Positions 16,292 through 25,172 of a stretch of DNA of 55,504 nt are shown here, piece by piece (the first letter of the stretch is position 1; the number at the start of each line of letters is the position of its first letter). A program made the translations under genes and the position numbers. This stretch comes from Mucilaginibacter sp. (GTDB taxonomy: Bacteria; Bacteroidota; Bacteroidia; Sphingobacteriales; Sphingobacteriaceae). The DNA lies in NCBI GenBank assembly GCA_025352225.1, contig JANXTT010000032.1:1-55504 (forward strand). Direction: 5' to 3'. A model generated the notes under the pieces. It saw nothing but the letters and a program-made list of their open reading frames with translations. It searched no databases and was not told the DNA's origin.

Positions 16292-17715
16292 CAAATTTTC
16301 ACTACCTCCATATTTAACAAGTGCCCAAGTTTCTCTATTTTAGAGCTGATATGCCCCACACCTACTGCGCAATGGTGCGCGGGGCCCTGTGCGTTCCAGT
16401 TGTTTACAAACTTACGCGCGCCTATCTGAAATTTATACCGGCTATTGGTATTGCCTATTTCCAATATGGGCCCCGCTACTGATTCCCCTTCGGCAACCAA
16501 CAGCATTAGTTTACCGCCAACCTTTTCTACAACGGAAAGCAAGGTTACCGGGCCATTTTTTACTGACATTTCTACCGATAGGCCGCTACCCACCTTACCA
16601 TGAAATACATGCAATGGCCGCACTTTTGTTTTGCCCTGGGCTATGGCTATATGTCCCGGGCCATCATGCCCCATCAATACTACGTCTTCTTTAAAGTCCA
16701 TGGCATAGTATTCGGTAAACGAACCACCCACTCCAAAAGTATCCATTATCTTCATGGCCTGCGCGTTCTTTATCTCGTATTCGCCAGCAACCGGTATACC
16801 CCTGGCAGTAAGCAGCGAGTTACCCAATATTATTGAACTGATGGTATCTTCATTATCAAAATTACCCGTGCCTTTATAATAATAAGCCATGGAGCCCAGT
16901 TTGTATTTTGCCACCAGCTTATCCAACGCAACTGAAGTTTTGGCCGCTCTTTCTAACTCTTCAACTGGGCAATCATCTTGCACATCAAAAGCCTCATTAA
17001 AATATTTTACCCTTTCGGTAATCTCATCGGCGGTTACTTTCTTTCGCATATCCGCTAACTCATCCACTTCTATTAATTCGATATGCCCCCCAAATGCAGC
17101 GTATTGCTGGGTTAAGTCGGTATAAATATCGAGCATGCCGCTATAATAATGCCCCATGCAACCCAGGCGATTATAGGCCATAGTACTGGCTACCCGGGCA
17201 GCTTCCACCCATTCGGTAACTTCGTCCCAGCATTCTTTATCATCATGCAACATCCCGGTTATCTGATGAAACTTTATGCCCGTACGATTAAATACATTGG
17301 ATATCTCTGGCACAGGGCATGCAGAGCAGAACGACAACCATTCGCCCGTCATTTTAGTACGGTTGCTCATTTTATTGAACGATGCATAATCAATAGCGGC
17401 TTCGGGCGCCAGGTTTAATATAATTACCGGCACCTTTGCACGCTGTACAACAGGCAATACTGTTGACGATAAGGCATAGGTTGACACGTATAAGAACAAA
17501 ATATCTACATCTTCCGCCCGGAACGTCCGTCCGGCTTCAAAAGCCTTTTCTGGGTTATCAATCAGGCCCAGGTTAACTACATTGGTATTATGTACCGCAG
17601 CTATTTTTTGATGTACTACCGCCAGATAGCCTTCAAGTTTTTCTTTCAAACCTTCAAACTGATCCCAATAGGCATCTAAACCTATTCCAAATAAGCCAAC
17701 TTTTAAATGCGCCAT
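16288..17715 (-). CDS. L-fucose/L-arabinose isomerase family protein
   Basis: 475 residues. The overall length and motifs fit the L-arabinose/L-fucose isomerase fold: VDILFLYVSTYALSS near 70, RLGCMGHYYSGMLDIYTDL near 187, GTGNFDNEDTISSIILGNSLLT near 285, and GHDGPGHIAI near 355 with likely metal-binding His and Asp. The residues that separate arabinose from fucose isomerases are not resolved by eye. It is the last gene of an operon behind GH27 and a BNR_4 propeller, with an 17-bp gap, so it probably interconverts a deoxy- or pentose sugar released from a glycan. Confidence 0.8.
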   Translation of the reverse strand: MAHLKVGLFGIGLDAYWDQFEGLKEKLEGYLAVVHQKIAAVHNTNVVNLGLIDNPEKAFEAGRTFRAEDVDILFLYVSTYALSSTVLPVVQRAKVPVIILNLAPEAAIDYASFNKMSNRTKMTGEWLSFCSACPVPEISNVFNRTGIKFHQITGMLHDDKECWDEVTEWVEAARVASTMAYNRLGCMGHYYSGMLDIYTDLTQQYAAFGGHIELIEVDELADMRKKVTADEITERVKYFNEAFDVQDDCPVEELERAAKTSVALDKLVAKYKLGSMAYYYKGTGNFDNEDTISSIILGNSLLTARGIPVAGEYEIKNAQAMKIMDTFGVGGSFTEYYAMDFKEDVVLMGHDGPGHIAIAQGKTKVRPLHVFHGKVGSGLSVEMSVKNGPVTLLSVVEKVGGKLMLLVAEGESVAGPILEIGNTNSRYKFQIGARKFVNNWNAQGPAHHCAVGVGHISSKIEKLGHLLNMEVVKIC

Positions 17716-17732
17716 GTTTTATTCAATATAAT

Positions 17733-19040
17733 TTATTCAGGTTTCCACTCCAAAACAGATACAGGCTGGGCTACCGCGTTCTCAATTCCTTCGCCATCAC
17801 TTTGCTCAACTTTTTCTACATAGATGTTCAATATTCTTTTTGCCTTCCAAAGTTCAATATCATAACTGGGTTCCCATTCGTCAACAGGTATATCGGTCAG
17901 ATCTTTTACCGCCCATTTGTTTTTCAATAAGTCGCGGCATATGGCAACAGATATTTTACTGCCACGTTCTGCGTCCCGGTATACCATTAAACCGCTTAGT
18001 TTTCCGTTTATATTAGCTACCATAATTTGCGGCCTAGATATAGGGCTCCTTTTAGTGCCCGAACCTGCCAGCGAAAACGGCGTTGTACGATTTGAAACCT
18101 GCACAGCCCGCCATTCCTTCCCTGTAAAATAAACCAGGTGATATTGCGGAACAGTAGTGTTTTGTTCGCGCCAGTAAGTGGCAATATACGGCCGCCCCTG
18201 TTCATCTGCGTACATTGATGTTTGATTGATAAGCTCACTGCGCTGGGGTATTTTCCAGGCATATTCGGCTGTGGCCACTGTAATGGGTAAGGCATATTGC
18301 TCACCCGTAGTTTTTTGCCATGTTAACCCACCATCTGCCGACCGTGCGTAGCATATATCATGGTTGCTTGCTACATCCGAACTTTCGCGCCATACCCACG
18401 ATAAATGGAACACACCTTTGGCGTCAACCGCGAACTGGCAATAAGCATTCCGCTGGCCCTCGCCATTAATTAAGCCATCCTGAATTTGTGTCCATTTTTT
18501 GGTTTTAATACTGTAACGGTTCATCATTAAATTACCATTGCCCGATACACCATCACGGTATAAAAACAATAAGCCGCCATCAGGCAGTTTATAAAATTCA
18601 GGATAGGTAACTTTGTTTTCCTTTTTGCCGGTCATGGGTAACTTTTCTGTCATTTGCAACGAGCCGGGGCTAATGCTGTGGCAGTATCTTAGCGCATTAG
18701 CATGATGATCCCACGATAAATGAAGGTATCCATCCCCATCAACCATAATACAAATGGTATTATGCGCATCGTTAGTATTACCTTTATAGGGCGTGGTTTG
18801 CAGTTTCCACTGATCAGCACCTGATCGTCTTTTACCCAACACTACATTTTTATCCGCATCGTAAAAAGCGATAAACTGCGTATCCCGAAAGGTGACCAAC
18901 GAATTATGTCTGAACACAACGGCATTAACAGAGTTTTTTGCCCAGCCATTATCAGCTACATGAACCAGTTTAGGTGTATTTTGTGCTGATGCGCCCAACA
19001 CAATAAACAGCATAAACCAAACGAAGTCGTATATTCTCAT
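17733..19040 (-). CDS. Exported BNR_4-type beta-propeller protein, candidate rhamnosidase or polysaccharide lyase
   Basis: 435 residues with a signal peptide ending in ASAQ. The sequence has repeated propeller-blade features (DGDGYLHLSWDHHANALRY near 113, DAKGVFHLSWVWRE near 213, YADEQGRPYIATYWRE near 280) typical of BNR_4 (PF15892). Related proteins include polysaccharide lyase families acting on ulvan-type glycans and GH145 alpha-L-rhamnosidases acting on rhamnose-glucuronate. The paired His in SWDHHAN is where such enzymes keep their catalytic His (inference). It begins 1 bp after the GH27 stop, so the two are translated together. Confidence 0.75.
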   Translation of the reverse strand: MRIYDFVWFMLFIVLGASAQNTPKLVHVADNGWAKNSVNAVVFRHNSLVTFRDTQFIAFYDADKNVVLGKRRSGADQWKLQTTPYKGNTNDAHNTICIMVDGDGYLHLSWDHHANALRYCHSISPGSLQMTEKLPMTGKKENKVTYPEFYKLPDGGLLFLYRDGVSGNGNLMMNRYSIKTKKWTQIQDGLINGEGQRNAYCQFAVDAKGVFHLSWVWRESSDVASNHDICYARSADGGLTWQKTTGEQYALPITVATAEYAWKIPQRSELINQTSMYADEQGRPYIATYWREQNTTVPQYHLVYFTGKEWRAVQVSNRTTPFSLAGSGTKRSPISRPQIMVANINGKLSGLMVYRDAERGSKISVAICRDLLKNKWAVKDLTDIPVDEWEPSYDIELWKAKRILNIYVEKVEQSDGEGIENAVAQPVSVLEWKPE

Positions 19041-19041
19041 A

Positions 19042-20619
19042 TTATTTTGCTTTGCGTATACTTACTAATACAACACCGTGTTTATTTACATTGGCCTTAA
19101 ATTCGTCTGTAAAAGTGCCCAGGTCTTTTTGCCGCCATAGGTCGCGTACTATATATGGGCCGCTAATTTTAAGGTCGCTCCATTTCAGTAGAACTTCTTG
19201 CGTTCCGTTATCGCCGGGGTTAAATAAGCCTGCTGCTTTTGAACCATCTTCCATATCCTTGGCCATCACACCTGCATCACCCTGCATTGATATTACAGTT
19301 GCCTGTTTACCCAGTGGATCCTGATTTACGGCAATCACTTCGTCGTTGGTTAAAAGGCTCAGGGTAAAATCATCAAGCTTAGTTAAATCGCAACCTAAAA
19401 GTAATGGGACCGACATTAAGCACCACGCGCTCATATGCGTATACTGCTCATCGGCCTTTAAGTGTGTTGGGTGCTGTTTGTGCCCTCCCCATCCACCTAA
19501 ATAACCTAATATCATCATATCGGGGTCGTTCCAATGGCCCGGGCTTGCATATTTGGCCCATTCATCCTGCGAAAACAAACGGGGTTTCAGGCTTTCCCAA
19601 GTGTCCCGTATATCGTCACCAGTGCGCCATGAGTTAGATACCTTTGCTAATTCGCCAACGGATCCAATAATTGTTTTATTAGAAAGGCTATAAACCACAT
19701 CGCGGCTGCTTGCCCGCAATGCATCATACATTTGTTTGGTTTCGGGTAACTCAACCGGGTACCAGTCGTATTTCAGGTAGTCAATACCCCAGGTTGCCCA
19801 TTGCTTAACATCCTTGTCAACAAAAGTATATTTACCAATGGCAAAAGGATATACTTTTTTATCGTAAGGTGTTCTAACTTTTACGCTCTCCCAAGCACCA
19901 TCGACATTATTTGATGAGCCACCCACATGGCGGCCGTAAGTTTCGGCCCAGGGCGAAGAATATATACCCAGTTTAAGCCCCAGGTTATGTACATTGTTAC
20001 TAAGCTGCGCCATATCCGGAAAAGTTACCGGGTTAGACTGTATGGCATTATCAGGGCCACCGCGTTTACCTTGCCAGCAATCATCCATATTAACATACGT
20101 CCACCCGTGGTTAATTAACCCAGAACTTGCCATTGCTTTAGCACTACTAAAAACCTCATCCTGTGTTACTTTTTCAGCAAATACGTTCCAGCTGTTCCAG
20201 CCCATTGGCGGGGTAAGGGCTATGGTTTCGCCAGTAATTATTTTAAAGGCCGCTTTAGCTTCGCCAACCTTGTTTTTTGCGTGGAGCATAATTTGATAGC
20301 TTCCGGGTTTACTTATTGATCCCGATAGGTGGCCTGTACTGGCATCCAATTTTACACCCGCGGGTAATTTATCTGCCCAAAACTTTATGGGGCGCGTACC
20401 GGTGGCCGGGATAGTAAAAATAAGAGGGTGACCCGGGCGAACGCCAAATACTTTTGCCCCGTTAATGCGTGGCCCGGGGCCACTTTTTGGGGTTAAGATA
20501 TAAGCCTGATTGAGCGTATCCTGTGCCTTGAGGCTCGCAAACGTTGCCATGCAACAAAACATGGTTAAAATACAAATACGTTTTAAGCTGTTTTTACGGA
20601 AAGCGCAATGATCATTCAT
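19042..20619 (-). CDS. Exported GH27 alpha-galactosidase with N-terminal Ig-like domain
   Basis: 525 residues. Signal peptide to about 32, then a putative Ig domain of the He_PIG type (about 55-128, ending SGSISKPGSYQIML), then the GH27 barrel from PPMGWNSWNVF at 137. The nucleophile is Asp285 in YLKYDWYP and the acid/base Asp336 in WRTGDDIRDTW; NMDDCWQ near 177 is another signature. A beta-sandwich domain ends the protein. It would release terminal alpha-linked galactose. First gene of the sugar operon; its own start is 52 bp downstream of the mlaD stop on the same strand, so it may have its own promoter or be read through. Confidence 0.9.
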   Translation of the reverse strand: MNDHCAFRKNSLKRICILTMFCCMATFASLKAQDTLNQAYILTPKSGPGPRINGAKVFGVRPGHPLIFTIPATGTRPIKFWADKLPAGVKLDASTGHLSGSISKPGSYQIMLHAKNKVGEAKAAFKIITGETIALTPPMGWNSWNVFAEKVTQDEVFSSAKAMASSGLINHGWTYVNMDDCWQGKRGGPDNAIQSNPVTFPDMAQLSNNVHNLGLKLGIYSSPWAETYGRHVGGSSNNVDGAWESVKVRTPYDKKVYPFAIGKYTFVDKDVKQWATWGIDYLKYDWYPVELPETKQMYDALRASSRDVVYSLSNKTIIGSVGELAKVSNSWRTGDDIRDTWESLKPRLFSQDEWAKYASPGHWNDPDMMILGYLGGWGGHKQHPTHLKADEQYTHMSAWCLMSVPLLLGCDLTKLDDFTLSLLTNDEVIAVNQDPLGKQATVISMQGDAGVMAKDMEDGSKAAGLFNPGDNGTQEVLLKWSDLKISGPYIVRDLWRQKDLGTFTDEFKANVNKHGVVLVSIRKAK

Positions 20620-20671
20620 AAGGTTTAAAGGCTAGTCAGTCGCTAAAATAACAGATTAAATCTATTTCAAC

Positions 20672-21685
20672 TTAATTACCCGGGTTATTTTTATCGCTAG
20701 CTACTGCTGCCTTTTGTTCTTCCTGCTGTTTAGCACGCTTTTTGAAAAATCCCTTCAATAAAAAATTATGCTGGGCGGCTTCCAGGTCATCATTCAGTTT
20801 TATAGTGCTTTGATTAAGATAATTAAGCGTACTTTTTATTTGAGTTGCCTGTTGCTGATCGTTTAATAAAACACCCAGCACATTATCCGAACTGTTCAAT
20901 TTACTGCTTGCCCGGTTCAAATTATCGGTCAGCGCTTTTGTATTAGCTGTTGTTTGCTTCAACTGCGCTACCGAAAGTTTTAGCTGATGAAAAACACTGG
21001 TATCGGTTAGTAAATTATCAGCAAGGCCGCCCTTGGAGTTTAATTTATCAGTAAAGCGGCCAAGTTCATTAGCCATGCGGGCGGTATTGGCCGTAGTAGC
21101 CTGTAAGTCTTTTACAGCATTTCTGAATTGCAGCGCAATGGTTGGATCTGATATTAAAGCACCAACCATCCCTTTTCCATGTACCATATTGCCGCTTATG
21201 GTTTTAAAGTCATTAGTGATTACTAACAGGTTCTGGCTGTTTTGCTGAATAGTTTTCATAATATCATCTGTAGATAATACCTTTTCGGCTTGTAGCATAT
21301 CACCATTTTGAACAATCGGCGCCTGCGGGCTGCCGCCATCTATCACAATAATCTTATTACCAATCAACCCGTCCGAACTAATTCGCACACCGGCATTACG
21401 GTGGATATATGCTTGTACATTTTCATCGATATCCATCTTTACATCAACCTGCGAAACTCCAGTAAAATGCAGGCTGCTGATGGTACCAACCTTAACCCCA
21501 GAGAACCAAACGTTATTCCCTTTTTTTAACCCCGATACATCATTAAAAACGGCACCAAGGTGTATGTTTTTTACAAAGCTTTTTTGCTGGCCGCCCAGGG
21601 TAAATATGCCTAATATAAATATAGCCAACCCCAGGAATATGAATACTCCTACTTTTATGGCCAGTTTTCTTTCGTCGTTTTCCAT
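20672..21685 (-). CDS. mlaD: MlaD-type MCE-domain lipid-binding protein
   Basis: 337 residues. One N-terminal membrane helix (about 11-27) is followed by a single MCE domain (about 38-118: FNDVSGLKKGNNVWFSGVKVG and SDGLIGNKIIVIDGG). The remaining 200 residues form a long helical and coiled region rich in repeated TTANTxxLTxxLxR-like sequence, longer than E. coli MlaD. Such proteins form hexameric rings that carry phospholipid between the inner and outer membrane. Last gene of the mlaE-mlaF-mlaD operon, 2 bp after mlaF. Confidence 0.85.
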   Translation of the reverse strand: MENDERKLAIKVGVFIFLGLAIFILGIFTLGGQQKSFVKNIHLGAVFNDVSGLKKGNNVWFSGVKVGTISSLHFTGVSQVDVKMDIDENVQAYIHRNAGVRISSDGLIGNKIIVIDGGSPQAPIVQNGDMLQAEKVLSTDDIMKTIQQNSQNLLVITNDFKTISGNMVHGKGMVGALISDPTIALQFRNAVKDLQATTANTARMANELGRFTDKLNSKGGLADNLLTDTSVFHQLKLSVAQLKQTTANTKALTDNLNRASSKLNSSDNVLGVLLNDQQQATQIKSTLNYLNQSTIKLNDDLEAAQHNFLLKGFFKKRAKQQEEQKAAVASDKNNPGN

Positions 21686-21687
21686 GT

Positions 21688-22461
21688 TTATTGTATAAAG
21701 TTATAATCAAAAAAAGGTTTCACCTTTTCATCATCAGTTTTAAAAACATCTTCAAAAGTACCTTCGCGTTCAAACTTACCATCTAATAACATAGCTATAC
21801 GGTCGCCGGTGGTTTTAGCGCAGGTTAGGTCGTGCGTTATAATAATGGACGAAGTATGATATTTTTCCTGTACTTCGTTAATAAGTTCATTAATTTCGAT
21901 ACACGTTATCGGATCGAGCCCAGCTGTGGGTTCATCATATAACATAATCTCGGGCTTTAAAATCAATGTACGGGCTATGCCGATACGCTTACGCTGACCA
22001 CCAGAAAGCTCTGCTGGCATTTGATTAATGGTTTGCGAAAGACCAACGGCTTCCAGTACCTCTTCAACCGCGGTATCTATTTCGGGCCGGGATAGCTTTT
22101 TACGGTTGCGCACCAACGGAAATTCCAGGTTTTTACGAACCGTCATGCTATCATACAAAGCACTATTCTGAAATGAAAAACCTATCCGTATTCTTATCTC
22201 CTGCAATTCATTTTCTTTTATTCCGGTTATTTCTGTTCCAAAAACTTTCACTTCGCCCTTATCAGGTTTGAGTAAGCCGGATATAATTTTGATCAGTACT
22301 GATTTGCCTGTACCTGAGCGGCCTAAAACCACCAGGTTCTCGCCCTGGTAAAGGTCCAGGTCTACTCCTTTAAGCACGGCATTATCATCAAAGGTTTTAG
22401 TTAAACCCCGGGTGGTAATTACCGCGTTTTTATAATCTATGGTTGCTTTCGCTTTTTTCAT
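21688..22461 (-). CDS. mlaF: MlaF-type ABC transporter ATPase
   Basis: 257 residues from ATG at 22461; a GTG one codon upstream (22464) is the alternative. Walker A GRSGTGKSVL, Q-loop in FSFQNSALYDS, signature ELSGGQRKR and Walker B IMLYDEPTAGLDP are all present, followed by the switch His in IIITHD. It powers phospholipid movement through the permease encoded just upstream (10 bp gap). Cytoplasmic face of the inner membrane. Confidence 0.9.
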   Translation of the reverse strand: MKKAKATIDYKNAVITTRGLTKTFDDNAVLKGVDLDLYQGENLVVLGRSGTGKSVLIKIISGLLKPDKGEVKVFGTEITGIKENELQEIRIRIGFSFQNSALYDSMTVRKNLEFPLVRNRKKLSRPEIDTAVEEVLEAVGLSQTINQMPAELSGGQRKRIGIARTLILKPEIMLYDEPTAGLDPITCIEINELINEVQEKYHTSSIIITHDLTCAKTTGDRIAMLLDGKFEREGTFEDVFKTDDEKVKPFFDYNFIQ

Positions 22462-22471
22462 CACTTATAAA

Positions 22472-23284
22472 TTAACGGAACCAACCAAATATTTGTACAA
22501 TAATAACTTCTTCAATAAATACTAAAAACATGGCCGTTACCACCGCCGCGTTTGCCGCCTTCCCTACACCCTCTGTCCCTTTTGACGAATTATAGCCCTG
22601 GTAACATCCCACAATGCCTATAGTAAAACCAAATAAGATGGACTTAGCTAATGACGACCAGAAATCAACAAATACCAGCGGCTCAAATACCTGTTCCATA
22701 TAGGTGGTATAACTTGTGCCTTCGTTTTGACTAACGTTTAAATAGCCGCCTATTAAGGCTACAAAGCCAGTGTACATAGCCAAAACAGGTACTGTGAGCG
22801 ATGTGGCAATCACCCGCGTACAAACCAGAAATTTAAAAGGCTTAGTACCCGAAACTTCCATAGCGTCAATTTGCTCGGTAACGCGCATGGAGCCTAACTC
22901 CGCACCAATGCTCGAGCCCACTTTACCTGCTGCTATAAGCGCCGTAACCAACGGGGCAAGGGCCCGCAAAATTGCTATAGACACCAACGATGGCAGCCAT
23001 GATGTTGCCCCAAACTCTGATAACGATGGCCTGGATTGCTTAGTAAAAATGACACCCACAATAAAACCGGTAAGCGAAATCAATAACAACGACCGTACGC
23101 CAACCTCGTAACATTGCTTTAATACCTCTTTAAATTCGTAAGGCGGGAAAAACACTTCCCTAAAAAAACGGCTGATAAACTGATAAACTTTATAAAGGCT
23201 TATAAAAATACCCGTTAGCCAGCGTTTAAAAGACGATTCCGTTTTAGTTTGTAATTCAGGTAAGGCATTGTTCCCGGTAGTCAT
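22472..23284 (-). CDS. mlaE: MlaE-type lipid ABC transporter permease
   Basis: 270 residues with five to six membrane segments. The MlaE family signature VGSSIGAELGSMRVTEQIDAMEVSG lies near 122-147 (read in two parts: GKVGSSIGAELGSM and RVTEQIDAMEV). It forms the channel part of the MlaFEDB complex in the inner membrane. First gene of the mlaEFD operon. No MlaB-like STAS gene is adjacent, so that subunit is missing or encoded elsewhere. Confidence 0.9.
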   Translation of the reverse strand: MTTGNNALPELQTKTESSFKRWLTGIFISLYKVYQFISRFFREVFFPPYEFKEVLKQCYEVGVRSLLLISLTGFIVGVIFTKQSRPSLSEFGATSWLPSLVSIAILRALAPLVTALIAAGKVGSSIGAELGSMRVTEQIDAMEVSGTKPFKFLVCTRVIATSLTVPVLAMYTGFVALIGGYLNVSQNEGTSYTTYMEQVFEPLVFVDFWSSLAKSILFGFTIGIVGCYQGYNSSKGTEGVGKAANAAVVTAMFLVFIEEVIIVQIFGWFR

Positions 23285-23627
23285 TGATGTTTTTCAAAAT
23301 AAAGCACTAAAGTAATCATGTATAGTTACAAAAAAACCACAATCTTGTTTTGATCCAATTAAAATGGATTATTGATGACATTATATACAAACAAATGAAA
23401 CCACCATTTGCTCTTGCTAACCAATAACTCCAATTACCATCGTAACAAACACATGGGTATTTGTGGGTATTTTTAATTAGTATCAAGTCGCTAGTATCAG
23501 GTATCAAGTATGTTTTAAAACGGGGCATGGGTAAAAATGGGTGTTTTAATTAGTGTCAAATATGTTTTTTGTCTTGCTACTTGATACTAAAACGGGACAT
23601 GGGTAAAAATGGGTAAAAATCATTTAT
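23285..23627. other. Non-coding spacer upstream of mlaE with degenerate repeats
   Basis: About 340 bases between mlaE and the SRPBCC pair. The right half holds three imperfect direct repeats and a 12-bp inverted repeat, described separately. The left half is AT-rich and shows no clear gene; a 70-codon minus-strand frame at 23316-23528 overlaps the repeats and looks spurious. Confidence 0.6.
23452..23626. repeat. Three imperfect direct repeats, 72-74 bp period, with an internal 12-bp inverted repeat
   Basis: The core CATGGGTA recurs at 23452, 23526 and 23598. Units share a TTTTAATTAGT(A/G)TCAA-like section, and the third is truncated. The arm TTAGTATCAAGT (23477-23488) is the exact reverse complement of ACTTGATACTAA (23579-23590), so the region could fold into a large hairpin. 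A short related piece (TATCAAGTATCAA) occurs near 24619. This resembles the intergenic GTATCAAG-type repeats I recall from Sphingobacteriaceae genomes. Confidence 0.7.
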
Positions 23628-24083
23628 TTATACAACAGGTAAATTTTCTATACTTACTTTCAAACCTTTAAGCCTATTCCTGACATTCATTTGCAAAATA
23701 GGTTTCATTAAAAAAAAACCTAAACTAAATGGAAATCTAAGTTCATAAACATACAAAAACACAACTTGAGTACTTTCCCTGCTTAACGCTTTAAATGTCC
23801 ACGAGCCCAAGAATGATTTAAACATATAGGGGCCTTTCGTCATTTTAACTGCGGTCACTTTCGGGCGATTAAAAGTTACATATTCTGTTACCATTCCAAT
23901 ACCATTTGTGGCAACACAATAAGCTTTTACGCCTTTATCCGCGGCAAGCGCACCTTCAATAAGGTCGGCACGTTTTAAAAACGTATCCCATTTTAGCCTG
24001 TTCGAATAATCCTGGGTATAATCAAACACAAATTCATCATTGCAATCAATATTTATTACTTCTGTGAATTTCGTCAAGCTCAT
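23628..24083 (-). CDS. SRPBCC-fold protein (polyketide cyclase/START-like)
   Basis: 151 residues. The start MSLTKFTEVINIDCNDEFVFDYTQDYSNRLKWD (read in parts) is the typical opening of a helix-grip SRPBCC domain: a beta strand, then a helix with an aromatic-Asp pair. The rest forms an antiparallel sheet (VFLYVYELRFPFS) and a long C-terminal helix (QMNVRNRLKGLKVSIE). Such proteins bind a hydrophobic ligand; the ligand is unknown. It overlaps the preceding gene by 4 bases (ATGA), a sign of translational coupling. Confidence 0.65.
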   Translation of the reverse strand: MSLTKFTEVINIDCNDEFVFDYTQDYSNRLKWDTFLKRADLIEGALAADKGVKAYCVATNGIGMVTEYVTFNRPKVTAVKMTKGPYMFKSFLGSWTFKALSRESTQVVFLYVYELRFPFSLGFFLMKPILQMNVRNRLKGLKVSIENLPVV

Positions 24084-24589
24084 TCTGAGTTTTTTTTAAT
24101 AGAACCTAATAGATACTTTTGAAATGCTTTTAAGATTATCCTTGCAGGCAGTTCAATAAAAAAAGCTAACCGTTTTTCAATACTATAATTGGTAATAAGC
24201 TTTATAGTAACGCTATTGCTATTTCGATGAAGAAAATAGGCACCCGTTGGTATTCTGAATACTCCTTGGGCTAATTCAAAAAAGTATAGCACTTTAAACC
24301 CCTTTTCGGGATTAAATGAAAATGAATAATGTTGCAGTGGTTTCCAAATTAATATTTTTTGAATGAATTTTTTGCCGTTATTAAAATAAGCAATACGGAT
24401 ACCATCTGTACCTTCTGATACCACCTCTGACTTTAACGGTTTTGGTATATTTAAAAGCCTGAAAATAATTGGATCGCTAAACTGCTCTAATTTAACATTG
24501 GTAATATTGTCCCATATGGTTTCAACACTTCCATAAATTTCAATGCTTGATGAAATGGTGTTATAAATATGCGTCTTCACTACTGCCAT
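24080..24589 (-). CDS. SRPBCC-like protein, coupled to a second one
   Basis: 169 residues. The N-terminus ISSSIEIYGSVETIWDNITNV and the following sheet (TDGIRIAYFNNGKKFIQKILIWKP, split) fit the SRPBCC fold, ending in a helix LAFFIELPARIILKAF. Not assigned to a named family. Its stop overlaps the start of the next SRPBCC gene by 4 bases, and the two proteins share the fold but little sequence, so they may form a heteromer (inference). Confidence 0.6.
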   Translation of the reverse strand: MAVVKTHIYNTISSSIEIYGSVETIWDNITNVKLEQFSDPIIFRLLNIPKPLKSEVVSEGTDGIRIAYFNNGKKFIQKILIWKPLQHYSFSFNPEKGFKVLYFFELAQGVFRIPTGAYFLHRNSNSVTIKLITNYSIEKRLAFFIELPARIILKAFQKYLLGSIKKNSE

Positions 24590-24686
24590 AGGGTTAAATA
24601 TTTACCACCAAAACTTATATCAAGTATCAACACGTCCTAATATACAAAAATTTTAAATGGCTTTGGTCTCACCATATTGAGATCAG

Positions 24687-25142
24687 TTAAACCTCTAACT
24701 TAACCGCCAATACCCCAAACCTATTTAAAAAATCAACCCCCTCATCACAGGGCAGCCCTTTGTACCGGGCGTACGATCGTTGAAAATATACCTGTTTGAT
24801 GCCTGCCGAAAAAATAAGCCTCGCGCAGGGCAGGCATGGCGATAGGGTAGTATAAAGCGTGGCTCCTTCTAATTTTGCACCATTTTTAACGGCGTATAAA
24901 ATGGCATTCTCCTCGGCATGCAATGCCAGCGAACAACTGCCACGGGCATCGCGCGGACAACCTTCGCTGGGCCATTCCTCGTCGCAATTATGCGTACCTG
25001 CCGGGGGGCCATTGTACCCGATAGAAATAATGCGCGTATCTTTAGCTAAAACAGCCCCAACCTGGGCCTTAACGCAATGGGAGCGTTGGGCCAGGTCGAG
25101 GGCTAAATTCATAAAAATTGTATTAAAGCTGGGTTTATCCAT
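24687..25142 (-). CDS. dCMP deaminase / ComEB-family cytidine-type deaminase
   Basis: 151 residues. The zinc site is complete: His75 and catalytic Glu77 in LALHAEEN, Cys103 and Cys106 in SPCLPCARL. CDEEWPSEGCPRDARGSC near 53-70 is the insertion typical of dCMP deaminases and ComEB. It would convert dCMP to dUMP in thymidylate supply. It lies 30 bp after the FHS transporter gene on the same strand and may be cotranscribed, with no obvious functional link. Confidence 0.85.
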   Translation of the reverse strand: MDKPSFNTIFMNLALDLAQRSHCVKAQVGAVLAKDTRIISIGYNGPPAGTHNCDEEWPSEGCPRDARGSCSLALHAEENAILYAVKNGAKLEGATLYTTLSPCLPCARLIFSAGIKQVYFQRSYARYKGLPCDEGVDFLNRFGVLAVKLEV

Positions 25143-25172
25143 AAATACTAACGGGGCAATTCTGGATAAAAA

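Noticed and set aside
23316..23528. A 70-codon minus-strand frame in the repeat region upstream of mlaE
   Set aside because: Overlaps the degenerate repeats, has no recognisable motif and unusual composition; more likely chance.
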